A stretch of DNA of 64,000 nucleotides from Pectobacterium polaris. Lineage in GTDB: Bacteria; Pseudomonadota; Gammaproteobacteria; Enterobacterales; Enterobacteriaceae. Below are positions 37,032 to 46,018 of this stretch, in pieces. The position numbers were made by a program, and so were the translations under genes. Within the stretch, counting starts at the first letter, position 1, and every line of letters starts with the position of its first letter. Below the pieces are notes generated by a model. That model was not told the origin of the DNA, ran no database searches, and worked only from the letters and a program-made list of their open reading frames with translations. The DNA is taken from assembly GCF_002307355.1 (NCBI RefSeq), contig NZ_CP017481.1, positions 2,480,001 to 2,544,000 on the forward strand, given 5' to 3'.

Positions 37032-37874
37032 TTGGTAACCAGAGATAAAGCGCCTTCCATCATGCGACGCCATCAAATAAATACCGACTGGGTAAAACAG
37101 GCTCAGCATCCCGCCTCGTTCGAACGAATTGAGGCTTTTTTCCGTGGTCATGGCTACGATCCCCACCGACACGATACCTATGCGATTGGACGGACGTTAT
37201 CCGGCGTGCAGCGTTTTCACTATCGCGGCAACCTGTGCAATAGCGTGCCGGGGGGAACGCTGGTGCTTCATCCGGATGAGATTCATGATGGCGAAGCGGG
37301 TTCTGTCGACGGCTTTCAGTACCGCATGATTTACGTTGAGCCTGCGCTGATTCAAAAAATACTCGGTGGTAAACCTTTGCCCTTCATTAACGGCGGTATA
37401 TCCAACGATCCACGTCTGTTTGCGGCAACAGAACCGTTACTCAGAGCGATGGAAGAAGCGTTTGATGAGCTGGAAAAAGACGATGTGCTCTACGATCTGG
37501 CGCAGGCGCTATCGGCTGTGGGGGGGCAGCGGCATCCGCGGCGTTTGTTCGACTATCACGCTGCCGAGCGGGCGCGTGAATATATTCATGATGCCTTTGA
37601 TAAGACCATTACGCTTGATGAGCTGGCACAGGTGAGCGGTCGAGACCGCTGGAGCCTGACACGTGATTTCCGCGCGCTCTTTGGTACGACGCCGTACCGC
37701 TACGTCACCATGCGCCGTCTCGAACACTGTCGGCGGCTCATGCTGGCTGGTGACAGTCTCGTCGATATTGCTGCCCGGACGGGTTTCGCCGATCAAAGCC
37801 ATATGACGCGCCATTTCGTGAAGGCATTTGGCCTTTCCCCCGGTCACTGGCAGCGCATGTTTGCTGCGTCTTAG
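37032..37874 (+). CDS. AraC-family transcription regulator
   Basis: Regulator of 280 aa with an N-terminal cupin-like sensor (PHRHDTYAIGRTLSGVQRF, residues about 40-60, and LVLHPDEIHDGEAG) and two C-terminal helix-turn-helix units: LDELAQVSGRDRWSLTRDFRALFG and LVDIAARTGFADQSHMTRHF. The TTG at 37032 has AAGG 6 bases upstream; the first ATG (37062) lacks a ribosome site. It stands directly before a small cupin gene and, with it, separates gcvR from dapA. The effector is unknown; the sensor resembles amino-acid-exporter-linked AraC proteins. Confidence 0.85.
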   Translation: MVTRDKAPSIMRRHQINTDWVKQAQHPASFERIEAFFRGHGYDPHRHDTYAIGRTLSGVQRFHYRGNLCNSVPGGTLVLHPDEIHDGEAGSVDGFQYRMIYVEPALIQKILGGKPLPFINGGISNDPRLFAATEPLLRAMEEAFDELEKDDVLYDLAQALSAVGGQRHPRRLFDYHAAERAREYIHDAFDKTITLDELAQVSGRDRWSLTRDFRALFGTTPYRYVTMRRLEHCRRLMLAGDSLVDIAARTGFADQSHMTRHFVKAFGLSPGHWQRMFAAS

Positions 37875-37950
37875 CCTGCTTGCACAATCGTTCAATACAG
37901 TCGGTACTCTGCTTAGTTAGTCTGAGGGCGTCATCATAAGGAGAGACGAT

Positions 37951-38313
37951 ATGTATAAATCCATTAATTTTGCCCAAAAGTTAGCGTTATTCGACGATCG
38001 CTGGCAGCCGAAAGTAATCGCTGAGATGAATGACTATCAATTCAAAATCGTTAAAATTCAGGGCGATTTTATCTGGCATTCCCACCCCGAAACGGATGAA
38101 ACGTTCATCGTGCTGGAAGGCCAATTGAGAATCGATTTTCGTGACGGTGATGTGCGCATCAATGCCGGAGAAATGTATGTCGTTCCGAGCGGCGTTGAAC
38201 ACAAGCCTTATGCAGAACACGAAGTAAAGCTGCTGCTCATTGAACCGAAAGGTGTTCTGAATACGGGACATGAAGGCGGCGGGCGGACGGCTGAAAATGA
38301 TATTTGGATTTGA
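37951..38313 (+). CDS. Small cupin-domain protein
   Basis: Single-domain cupin (120 aa). Metal-site motif 1 is HSHPETDETFIVLEGQLRIDF with His/His/Glu, and motif 2 has PSGVEHKPYAEHE. AGGAGA stands 7 bases before the ATG. It lies 76 bases after the AraC gene on the same strand and may be its target or partner. Such proteins are often annotated as isomerase or dioxygenase-like; no reaction can be assigned. The 38314-38527 gap shows only a short CCTG-CAGG hairpin and presumably the dapA promoter. Confidence 0.85.
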   Translation: MYKSINFAQKLALFDDRWQPKVIAEMNDYQFKIVKIQGDFIWHSHPETDETFIVLEGQLRIDFRDGDVRINAGEMYVVPSGVEHKPYAEHEVKLLLIEPKGVLNTGHEGGGRTAENDIWI

Positions 38314-38527
38314 TCAGTTGAGTGAAAAATAACCGAAGACGTCCTGCGAGTGACGCATAAGTCGCAGTAAACGGGCTGCTTTTGTACCAAAACATCAGAA
38401 GCATTTTTAATTTCGTTTACTGCGTCATAAAAAAACCTGCGTCAGGCACCTACAACGCCCTTGTCCGCTTGCTTTTGCATAGAAGTCAAAAGTACCATGA
38501 AGCACTTGTTTGTGGAGGGGATGGCCA

Positions 38528-39406
38528 ATGTTTACGGGAAGTATTGTTGCGCTAGTTACGCCGATGGACGCCAAAGGCGCCGTCGATCGGGCGAGCTTGA
38601 AAAAACTGATTGATTATCATGTCGCTAGCGGTACATCGGCGATTGTCTCTGTCGGCACGACGGGGGAATCTGCCACGCTGAGCCACGACGAGCATGGCGA
38701 TGTCGTGCTGCTTACGCTGGAACTGAGCGACGGACGTATTCCTGTCATCGCTGGAACCGGTGCGAATGCTACCGCTGAAGGCGTTTCACTGACCAAACGC
38801 TTTCATGGCACCGGTGTTGTTGGCTGCCTGACGGTCACACCGTACTACAATAAACCGACGCAGGAAGGCCTGTACCAGCACTTCAAAGCGATTGCCGAGC
38901 ATACCGATCTGCCGCAAATCCTGTATAACGTACCTTCCCGCACCGGCTGCGACATGCTGCCGGAAACCGTTGCCCGTTTGTCCGAAGTGAAAAATATTGT
39001 CGCAATTAAAGAAGCGACGGGGAACTTAAGTCGGGTAAGCCAGATCCAAGAGCTGGTTAGTGAAGACTTCATTTTGCTGAGCGGCGATGACGCTAGCGGT
39101 CTGGACTTTATGCAACTCGGCGGTAACGGGGTGATTTCCGTAACGGCGAACATTGCTGCGCGTGAAATGGCGGAACTTTGCAGGCTGGCAGCGCAGGGCA
39201 ATTTTGTTGAAGCGCGTCGTTTGAATCAGCGCCTGATGCCACTGCATCAGAAATTATTTGTTGAACCCAATCCTATTCCGGTGAAGTGGGCCTGTAAGGA
39301 ATTGGGACTCATGGCGACCGATACGCTGCGCCTGCCGATGACACCGCTGACCGATTCCGGTCGTACGGTGATGGGGCAAGCACTTAAGCAAGCGGGTTTG
39401 CTGTAA
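38528..39406 (+). CDS. dapA: 4-hydroxy-tetrahydrodipicolinate synthase DapA
   Basis: Condenses pyruvate with aspartate semialdehyde, the first step of diaminopimelate/lysine synthesis (292 aa, as in E. coli). The Schiff-base Lys is in [12 protein letters not shown], the substrate loop is GTTGESATL, and the proton relay Tyr is in [16 protein letters not shown]. The ATG at 38528 ([13 protein letters not shown]) matches the family start, with GGAGGGG upstream. bamC follows after 16 bases, as in E. coli. Confidence 0.97.
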   Translation: MFTGSIVALVTPMDAKGAVDRASLKKLIDYHVASGTSAIVSVGTTGESATLSHDEHGDVVLLTLELSDGRIPVIAGTGANATAEGVSLTKRFHGTGVVGCLTVTPYYNKPTQEGLYQHFKAIAEHTDLPQILYNVPSRTGCDMLPETVARLSEVKNIVAIKEATGNLSRVSQIQELVSEDFILLSGDDASGLDFMQLGGNGVISVTANIAAREMAELCRLAAQGNFVEARRLNQRLMPLHQKLFVEPNPIPVKWACKELGLMATDTLRLPMTPLTDSGRTVMGQALKQAGLL

Positions 39407-39422
39407 TCGTTAGGGAGATTTA

Positions 39423-40460
39423 ATGAGTTATTCATTACAAAAGTCGATGGTGGCGAAAGTTGTTGGCATATCACTCGTGATGTTGCTGGCGGCTTGTTCC
39501 AGCGATCAGCGCTATAAGCGTCAGGTCAGTGGCGATGAATCCTATCTGAAGGCATCGGCGCTGCACGCGCTGAATACGCCTGCCGGGATGATTTTACCGG
39601 TGCAGAACGGGGATTATGATATACCGCCAGTGACCCTGAATGGTGCGGTCGGCAAGGAACTGGATATTCGTCCTCCAGTGCAGCCATTGGCTTTGTTGAA
39701 TGGTTCCCGTACCCAGATCTCAGGAGATACGGCAACGCTGTTGTTAGAAAACAGCGCGCAAAACAGCCAGCTCTGGTCTCAGGTTATCCGCGTGTTGCAA
39801 GACAAAGCATTCACCATTGCCAGCCGTCAGGATGCCAGCCAAACGCTGACGACCGACTGGATCTCATGGCCGCGTGAAGATGAAGACGTCCCGTATCAAG
39901 GACGTTATCAGATTTCCGTGCAGCAGCAAGGTTATCAGGTCGCACTGGTCGTGAAACTGCTGGGATTACAGCTGAACGGTCAGCCGGTGACGGCGGGCGA
40001 TCAGGCTCAGCGCTACACCGGCTTGATGCTGAATGCGCTTAGCAATGGTCTGGACTCTCAGGCAACCGCACGTGAAAACGCGCTGGCAAACCGCACTATT
40101 GGTTCGCTGGATGTGCAGAGCGGGGCGGATGACACTGGCTTGCCACTGCTGATTGTGCGTGGCCCGTATACCGTGGTGTGGGATCGTCTGCCTGTCGCGC
40201 TGGACAAAATCGGCATGAAGGTTAACGATCGCAGCCGTCCGCAAGGTTCTGTCTCCGTGACGTATCGTGCACCGAGCGGCGGAACCTGGGATGACCTGGG
40301 CGCGAAAAATCCTGAACTGCCTAACGGCGATTACAAATTGCAGGTCGGCGATTTAGATAACCGCAGCAGTCTGCAATTTATCGACTCCAAAGGGCATACG
40401 CTAACCCAGTCTCAGAACGATGCACTGGTGGCCGTATTCCAGGCGGCGTTCAGTAAATAA
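39423..40460 (+). CDS. bamC: Outer-membrane assembly lipoprotein BamC
   Basis: Lipoprotein of the BAM complex (345 aa; E. coli 344). Lipobox LLAAC with lipidated Cys25 ends the signal sequence; an unstructured N-terminal segment that clamps BamD follows ([17 protein letters not shown]), then two helix-grip domains. It is in operon with dapA. Confidence 0.96.
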   Translation: MSYSLQKSMVAKVVGISLVMLLAACSSDQRYKRQVSGDESYLKASALHALNTPAGMILPVQNGDYDIPPVTLNGAVGKELDIRPPVQPLALLNGSRTQISGDTATLLLENSAQNSQLWSQVIRVLQDKAFTIASRQDASQTLTTDWISWPREDEDVPYQGRYQISVQQQGYQVALVVKLLGLQLNGQPVTAGDQAQRYTGLMLNALSNGLDSQATARENALANRTIGSLDVQSGADDTGLPLLIVRGPYTVVWDRLPVALDKIGMKVNDRSRPQGSVSVTYRAPSGGTWDDLGAKNPELPNGDYKLQVGDLDNRSSLQFIDSKGHTLTQSQNDALVAVFQAAFSK

Positions 40461-40474
40461 CGCATAAGTAAACC

Positions 40475-40499
40475 AAGGGTCGGATTATCCGGCCCTTCT
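40475..40499 (+). terminator. Terminator after bamC
   Basis: Stem AAGGGTCGG/CCGGCCCTT with a short loop, followed by TCTTC, 14 bases after the bamC stop. Confidence 0.6.
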
Positions 40500-40535
40500 T
40501 CATTCAACAATCTCTACCCGAATTGACGGGCGCTA

Positions 40536-40551
40536 TCGGCAACCGTTCGGG
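40536..40551 (+). promoter_or_regulatory. Weak PurR-like site upstream of purC
   Basis: TCGGCAACCGTTCGGG keeps the central GCAA-CGTT of the PurR palindrome with several mismatches. purC is a PurR target in E. coli, which supports it only by context. Confidence 0.35.
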
Positions 40552-40607
40552 GAAGCGTTAAATATCGGGTCGTACTTGTTGACCCTCACTGTGTGGAGTA
40601 ATTAAAG

Positions 40608-41321
40608 ATGCAAAAGCTAGCTGAGCTGTATCGTGGAAAGGCGAAAACCGTCTACACCACCGAAGATCCCGATCTACTGGTGCTGGAGTTCCGCAATGAT
40701 ACATCAGCAGGAGACGGTGCACGCATTGAGCAGTTTGACCGTAAAGGAATGGTGAATAACAAGTTCAACCATTTCATCATGAGCAAACTGGAAGAAGCTG
40801 GAATCCCAACTCAAATGGTGAGCCTGCTGTCTGACAATGAAGTGCTGGTTAAGAAACTGGACATGGTGCCGGTCGAGTGTGTCGTGCGCAACCGCGCGGC
40901 GGGATCGCTGGTAAAACGTCTGGGCATCGAAGAAGGCATCGAGCTGAACCCGCCGTTGTTCGATCTGTTCCTGAAAAACGATGAGATGCATGACCCGATG
41001 GTGAACGAATCTTACTGCAAGACGTTCGGCTGGGTGAATGAAGAGAATCTGGCTCGCATGAAAGAGCTGAGCTACAAGGCGAACGACGTACTGAGCAAAC
41101 TGTTTGGCGACGCTGGGCTGATTCTGGTCGATTTCAAGCTGGAATTCGGTCTGTTCAAAGGTGAAGTCGTGCTGGGTGATGAGTTCTCACCAGACGGTAG
41201 CCGCCTGTGGGACAAAGAAACGCTGAACAAAATGGATAAAGACCGTTTCCGTCAAAGCCTCGGTGGCTTGATTGAAGCGTATGAAGAAGTTGCGCACCGT
41301 ATCGGCGTAAAATTAGACTAA
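40608..41321 (+). CDS. purC: SAICAR synthetase PurC
   Basis: ATP-dependent ligation of aspartate to CAIR in purine synthesis (237 aa, as in E. coli). It starts [20 protein letters not shown]; the family motifs [13 protein letters not shown] and [11 protein letters not shown] are intact. Single gene; the 41322-41540 gap before yeaL shows no gene. Confidence 0.97.
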   Translation: MQKLAELYRGKAKTVYTTEDPDLLVLEFRNDTSAGDGARIEQFDRKGMVNNKFNHFIMSKLEEAGIPTQMVSLLSDNEVLVKKLDMVPVECVVRNRAAGSLVKRLGIEEGIELNPPLFDLFLKNDEMHDPMVNESYCKTFGWVNEENLARMKELSYKANDVLSKLFGDAGLILVDFKLEFGLFKGEVVLGDEFSPDGSRLWDKETLNKMDKDRFRQSLGGLIEAYEEVAHRIGVKLD

Positions 41322-41540
41322 TTGCGCAATCGTTTACGTTCGGGTCGCCAGTTGGCGATAGGCTGACGGCCTGAATGTTTTTCCGATTTTCCTCTCGAAA
41401 AACTGGTTTTCTCTTCTCGTCTCTGCCCGAATGATTTGCTCACTTGGCCCTTACTTCGATTCCTGCCCCTGACCCTGATTAATGCTATCATCGCGGTTTG
41501 CTTAACGCTCAATCCGACTACTTTCGACAGACTCGCATCC

Positions 41541-41993
41541 ATGACCTATCTCGATCCAACATTGTTAATTCTGCTCGTCCTGGCGGGGCTGGGTATCATC
41601 AGTCACAACATGACCGTCACGCTGGCGATTCTGGTTCTGCTGGCGATACGTATCACGCCGTTGAACAGCTATTTCCCGTGGGTGGAAAAATATGGCCTGA
41701 GCATCGGTATCGTCATTTTGACGATTGGCGTGATGGCACCGATTGCCAGCGGAAAAATTACCGCCAGTGAAGTCATGCATTCCTTCCTGCACTGGAAATC
41801 TCTGTTGGCGATCCTTATTGGCGTTGCTGTGTCCTGGCTTGGCGGACGCGGCGTGTCGCTGATGAGTAACCAGCCCTCCGTGGTGGCGGGGCTACTGGTG
41901 GGCACGGTCATGGGCGTGGCGCTGTTTCGCGGCGTTCCCGTTGGGCCGCTAATCGCCGCAGGGCTGCTTTCCCTGCTGATTGGCAAGACCTGA
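41541..41993 (+). CDS. yeaL: DUF441 membrane protein YeaL
   Basis: Small inner-membrane protein (150 aa; E. coli YeaL 148) with four hydrophobic segments and the conserved stretches [31 protein letters not shown] and [17 protein letters not shown]. Function unknown. The ATG at 41541 gives the family length; an open frame extends 35 codons upstream without homology. It sits 14-17 bases before tmcA, where E. coli has ypfJ. Confidence 0.9.
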   Translation: MTYLDPTLLILLVLAGLGIISHNMTVTLAILVLLAIRITPLNSYFPWVEKYGLSIGIVILTIGVMAPIASGKITASEVMHSFLHWKSLLAILIGVAVSWLGGRGVSLMSNQPSVVAGLLVGTVMGVALFRGVPVGPLIAAGLLSLLIGKT

Positions 41994-42010
41994 TTGATCC
42001 GGCGCGTGTG

Positions 42011-44068
42011 ATGATGTTGCGTGATTTTCTCCACAGCCAACGCCAGCAGCAGCGCTATGGTGTCCGGCGACTGCTGGTGCTGAGTGGTGAAGCGGACTGG
42101 TGTGAAGAACAGGCGCTGGCGCTCAGCCGCCAATTGTCTGGCGACTGGCTGTGGATCGGCGAATCTGTACCTGATTCCGTCACTTCGCTGCCAGCCAGCC
42201 GAGTGCGGACGCTGCTAGGGCGAGAGTTTCTCCATGCGGTGTTTGATGCGCGCAAAGGCGTGGACGTCGAGGCGCTGGCGATGCTATCAGGCACGCTACA
42301 GGTCGGTAGTTGGCTGATCATGCTGGTGCCGTCGTGGCAGTCATGGCCGACGCTGCCGGATGAAGACAGCCTGCGCTGGAGCGAGCAAGAACAGCCGATT
42401 GCTGCCCCGCACTTTATCCAGCATTTTCAGCGCCAGCTGTTGGCCGATGAAGACGTTGTCCTCTGGCAGCAAGATCAGGAAGTCGTGATTCGTCCACTGG
42501 GCGAACGCACTGACTGGCAGCCTGCGAATGGTGAACCGACAGCGCAACAGCAGCATATTCTGCATGAGCTGAATGCCGCAGAATCTGGTGTGTTTGTGAT
42601 TACCGCACCGCGCGGACGGGGGAAATCAGCACTGGCGGGAATGCTGACGCAGCGCAGTCGCGGAACCTGCTGGATTACCGCACCGTCTCGTGCTGCGGCG
42701 GAGATTCTGCAACAGCACGCACGTACCGATGCGCAGTTCTGGGCACCGGATGCGCTGCTGGCACACTGCCGCCTGCATGGCGCTCCCAATGTCGACTGGT
42801 TGTTAATTGATGAAGCAGCGGCGGTTCCGTCTTCCGTGCTTTCCGCGCTGTTGCCGTATTTTCCCCGTATTCTGATGACCACGACGGTGCAAGGGTATGA
42901 AGGCACCGGGCGGGGATTTCTACTGAAGTTTTGTGCGACGCTGCCGCAGTGGCGGGCATTTACGCTGAACGAGCCTCTGCGCTGGGCCGCGAACGATCCA
43001 CTGGAACGGGTGTTGGATCAGGCGCTGTTATTCAACGAGCCCGAAGTGTTTCATTCCCCACATCAGCCTGATCGACCTATTCCCTCTTCTGCGCTGGAAA
43101 GTCGAATCGAACGTGCCGACGACTGGCTAATACACCCTGAGCGTCTGGCGTGGTGCTACGCGCTTTTGTGCAGTGCACATTACCGTACTTCGCCGCTGGA
43201 TTTGCGTCGCCTGATGGACGCGCCGGGCATGCATATTGCCAGCGCACAGGTGGCGGGCGAGATGTGTGGTGTGCTGTGGCTGGTGGAGGAAGGCGGACTG
43301 TCAGCTTCACTGGCTCATGAGGTGTGGGCAGGACGACGACGCCCGCGCGGTAATCTGGTGGCGCAGTCGCTGGCGGCACACGCGGGTTTATGGCATGCGC
43401 CGACGCTGCGTGCGCGCCGCGTGAGCCGTATTGCAGTTGCATCGTCATGTCGCCGACAGGGGATTGGTCGGGCACTCATTGCAGAGCAGATGCGCGAGGC
43501 ACAGCGACGAGCGTTGGATTATCTGTCGGTTAGCTTTGGCTATCAGCCAGACTTGTGGGCATTCTGGCAGTCGTGTGGGTTTCAACTGATGCGTATTGGT
43601 AGCCATATTGAGGCCAGCAGCGGCTGTTACAGCGCGATGGCGGTGCTGCCGCTGAGCGAAGCGGGGTATCGGTTGGCAGAGCAGGGAAGTCAGCAATTGG
43701 CGCGTAACTGGCGCTGGTTACAGCGCTTGATTCCGCTGAACCTCGCACTGCCGCAGACAGGAAATACCGAGCTGGATGAAGACGACTGGCGTGAGCTGGC
43801 GGGATTTGCGTTTGCGCATCGGCCGATGGAGGCCAGCTTCGCCGCACTTTGCCGCTTGTTGATTCACACCACATTGTCGCTACCTGCGCTACGCCTGCTG
43901 GCAGAAAAGCCGGATGAAAGCGAGCAGATAGCCATAACACTGGGGCTGACCGGCAGGAAAGCACTCCTGAAACGCTGGCGTGAAGAAACCACCAGTGCGC
44001 TGGTCGATCTCGATGCGCAGCGGTGTGAGCGCTGGAAGGACGCTGTAATGGTTAACACCACCGGATGA
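42011..44068 (+). CDS. tmcA: tRNA(Met) cytidine acetyltransferase TmcA
   Basis: Makes N4-acetylcytidine at the wobble base of elongator tRNA(Met) using acetyl-CoA and ATP (about 685 aa; E. coli 671). The RecD-like helicase module has Walker A TAPRGRGKSAL and Walker B LLIDEAAAVP with TTTVQGYEGTGRGF; the GNAT module has RVSRIAVASSCRRQGIGRAL and SVSFGYQPDLWAFW. The start is one of GTG-ATG-ATG at 42008-42016; no ribosome site decides it. Confidence 0.95.
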   Translation: MMLRDFLHSQRQQQRYGVRRLLVLSGEADWCEEQALALSRQLSGDWLWIGESVPDSVTSLPASRVRTLLGREFLHAVFDARKGVDVEALAMLSGTLQVGSWLIMLVPSWQSWPTLPDEDSLRWSEQEQPIAAPHFIQHFQRQLLADEDVVLWQQDQEVVIRPLGERTDWQPANGEPTAQQQHILHELNAAESGVFVITAPRGRGKSALAGMLTQRSRGTCWITAPSRAAAEILQQHARTDAQFWAPDALLAHCRLHGAPNVDWLLIDEAAAVPSSVLSALLPYFPRILMTTTVQGYEGTGRGFLLKFCATLPQWRAFTLNEPLRWAANDPLERVLDQALLFNEPEVFHSPHQPDRPIPSSALESRIERADDWLIHPERLAWCYALLCSAHYRTSPLDLRRLMDAPGMHIASAQVAGEMCGVLWLVEEGGLSASLAHEVWAGRRRPRGNLVAQSLAAHAGLWHAPTLRARRVSRIAVASSCRRQGIGRALIAEQMREAQRRALDYLSVSFGYQPDLWAFWQSCGFQLMRIGSHIEASSGCYSAMAVLPLSEAGYRLAEQGSQQLARNWRWLQRLIPLNLALPQTGNTELDEDDWRELAGFAFAHRPMEASFAALCRLLIHTTLSLPALRLLAEKPDESEQIAITLGLTGRKALLKRWREETTSALVDLDAQRCERWKDAVMVNTTG

Positions 44069-44130
44069 TGTGTTCGATGTGCCAAGACGGTCATAGGGAT
44101 ACTCAATCGGCACGTTGAGTATGGGCGGAT

Positions 44131-44502
44131 TTATTGCGTCTCTAACAGTCGGAAAATCAGCGGAGTTTTCCCCTGTTTGTCAGAATAGTCGGCAATTAAT
44201 GTGAGATCGGTTTTCCGCTCGCCAGACCAGAGCTGACATTCCACTCGCTTGCGCTGAGGTTCGGCGTCTGTCGCGTAGCTGCACAGAGGAATCCGGCCTG
44301 TTTTGTCGGGGGTAAAGGCAACGTCATAAGGTGGAATCGCCAAATCTGCCAGATTTTCCCCTGCGCTATCCAGCTCCTCCAGAATCTCTTCGTAAATCGC
44401 AGGGCTCACGCCAAAATCCAATAACGTCGCGGGATCGCCATGTTGGATGCTCTTCAATAGCGCGCCCGCGAGCCGATACATTTCTTCTCTGTCATCCGTC
44501 AT
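44131..44502 (-). CDS. Uncharacterised acidic protein
   Basis: A 123-residue protein I do not recognise. It is soluble, acidic in its first two thirds, with no signal peptide or membrane segment. It starts MTDDREEMYRLAGALLKSI, has a helical first half (LDFGVSPAIYEEILEELDSAG) and a strand-rich second half (RVECQLWSGERKTDLTLIADY) with three Cys-free stretches and a single pair of isolated Cys. AGGAAG is 7 bases before the ATG, supporting translation. It lies between tmcA and a DUF1272 gene, an insertion relative to E. coli. Confidence 0.75.
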   Translation of the reverse strand: MTDDREEMYRLAGALLKSIQHGDPATLLDFGVSPAIYEEILEELDSAGENLADLAIPPYDVAFTPDKTGRIPLCSYATDAEPQRKRVECQLWSGERKTDLTLIADYSDKQGKTPLIFRLLETQ

Positions 44503-44642
44503 CTCTCACTTCCTTGCCTTGAACTAAACCGTCCCACTCTACATCATCAGCGACGGCCTGCGAATTTTTGCAGCACATTTGCTATTGCCAAGGTTTCTGG
44601 TAGAAAAGAATCTCATTATTTTTGCTGAGTCAGGATAAGCCG

Positions 44643-44870
44643 ATGCTGGAATTACGTCCCAACTGTGAACACTGCGATTGTGATTTGCTGCCGGATGCCG
44701 AAACGTATATCTGCTCCTACGAATGCACGTTCTGTCCTGACTGCGCAGATACCGTCTTTCATCACGCCTGCCCAAACTGCGGCGGCGAACTGGTTAAACG
44801 GCCGGTGCGTCCGGCACGCTGTCTGGCGAACGATCCCGCTTCAACGATCCGTATTATCAAACCGCACTGA
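44643..44870 (+). CDS. DUF1272 zinc-ribbon-like protein
   Basis: A 75-residue Cys-rich protein. Nine Cys occur in the first 50 residues in pairs such as CEHCDCDL, ICSYECTFCPDC and CPNCGG, which suits binding of one or two metal ions. It matches the pattern of the DUF1272 family, function unknown. The ATG at 44643 (MLELRPNCEHC) has AGGA 7 bases upstream. Confidence 0.85.
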   Translation: MLELRPNCEHCDCDLLPDAETYICSYECTFCPDCADTVFHHACPNCGGELVKRPVRPARCLANDPASTIRIIKPH

Positions 44871-45035
44871 CAAGGCGAGGGCGGAATATTCCCTTTGTCG
44901 TTGCAAAAAATGGAACATCTCATTCAGTAATTCCCGATTTCTCCTGTTATTGCGCGGCGTATAGTGAGAGCTAACCGTACTTTATGACGAATATCGGCAG
45001 GTGACGCGTTCGGCGCATGCCTTCAGGAGAGAAAC

Positions 45036-45653
45036 GTGAATCAAGATTATGTTGTTGTTCAGCAGCCTTCGAAGGCGAATCGGTTAATCCTGCTGTTTCA
45101 TGGCGTGGGGGATACCGCCGCAGGCATGGCGCAGATTGGGCGCTATTTTGCCGCCGCCTTGCCGCAGGCGATGGTGATCAGCATTGCTGGACCGTTCAGC
45201 AGCGGCTATGGCGACGGGCGGCAGTGGTTCTCTGTTCAGGGAGTCACGGAAGAGAATCGTTTCTCTCGCATTGAGGCGAATCTGCCGCGTTTTATTGAGA
45301 CGGTGCGCCACTGGCAAGAGCAAAGTGGTATGAGTGCGGAACAAACTGTGCTGGTGGGCTTCTCGCAAGGTAGCATTATGTCGCTGGAGGCCTTGAAGTC
45401 TGAGTCCTCGCTGGCTGGGCACATTATCGCGTTCAGCGGTCGCTTTGCTGTGCTGCCAGAAAAAGCCTTTGCTGATGTTGCGGTGCACCTGATTCACGGC
45501 GAAGCGGACGGCGTGATTGTGGTTGGACATGCGCATGCTGCCGCTCAGCGCTTTCAGGAACTGGGGACGTCGTTTACGCTGGATGTTGCCCCCGCTGTCG
45601 GGCACGGCATTGATGAACGGATGTTGAAACAGGCCTTGTCTTACCTCAAATAA
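45036..45653 (+). CDS. ypfH: Esterase YpfH
   Basis: Alpha/beta hydrolase of the carboxylesterase/phospholipase type (205 aa). The oxyanion region is LLFHGVGDTAAGM, the catalytic Ser is in LVGFSQGSIM, Asp in HGEADGVI and His in AVGHGIDERM. GTG start with AGGAGAG 5 bases upstream. E. coli YpfH shows esterase activity; its physiological substrate is not known to me. As in E. coli it lies between tmcA and ypfN, though with extra genes on both sides. Confidence 0.93.
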   Translation: MNQDYVVVQQPSKANRLILLFHGVGDTAAGMAQIGRYFAAALPQAMVISIAGPFSSGYGDGRQWFSVQGVTEENRFSRIEANLPRFIETVRHWQEQSGMSAEQTVLVGFSQGSIMSLEALKSESSLAGHIIAFSGRFAVLPEKAFADVAVHLIHGEADGVIVVGHAHAAAQRFQELGTSFTLDVAPAVGHGIDERMLKQALSYLK

Positions 45654-45666
45654 AAATCTATCCCGC

Positions 45667-45798
45667 TATACCCGTCATACTTCAAGCTGCTTGAGCGTTG
45701 TTCCCTTAAATGCCCAGTTCTTTATGGGCTGGCTTTAAAGGACCAACGCCTTGCGCTGTTCAATTTGCTCACGTTTTATCACGCCGCTCGAATTATTT
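45667..45798 (-). repeat. Full-length copy of a dispersed ~130-bp intergenic repeat
   Basis: Read on the minus strand it runs from AATAATTCGAG to CTTGAAGTATGACGGGTATA with about 100 bases between. Short and half copies occur at 8817-8871 and 52791-52806. The remaining 45799-46018 is AT-rich and probably holds the chemoreceptor promoter; I saw no clear sigma-28 site. Confidence 0.75.
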
Positions 45799-46018
45799 TT
45801 TATTCCATCAGATTATCTTATTGCTCATTTATGAATATCTCTATTCAAAGTAGAGGCTCTATTTTTAGGAATGAGAATTTATCCATATTAAAAAGAATAT
45901 AATCCATATTTGAATGTTAAATAATATAGGCAATGTTTTTATTTGTGTTGAGTGTTCAATATTTATCTTATTTTTTCAGATATAAATATCGCATCCTTAT
46001 GGAAAAAGAGGGTGTGCC

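Noticed and set aside
41436..41540. Upstream extension of yeaL by 35 codons
   Set aside because: No similarity to the family and includes non-membrane-like sequence; the ATG at 41541 gives the usual length.
45799..46018. Sigma-28 flagellar promoter for the chemoreceptor
   Set aside because: No TAAA-N15-GCCGATAA-like pair could be found in the gap.
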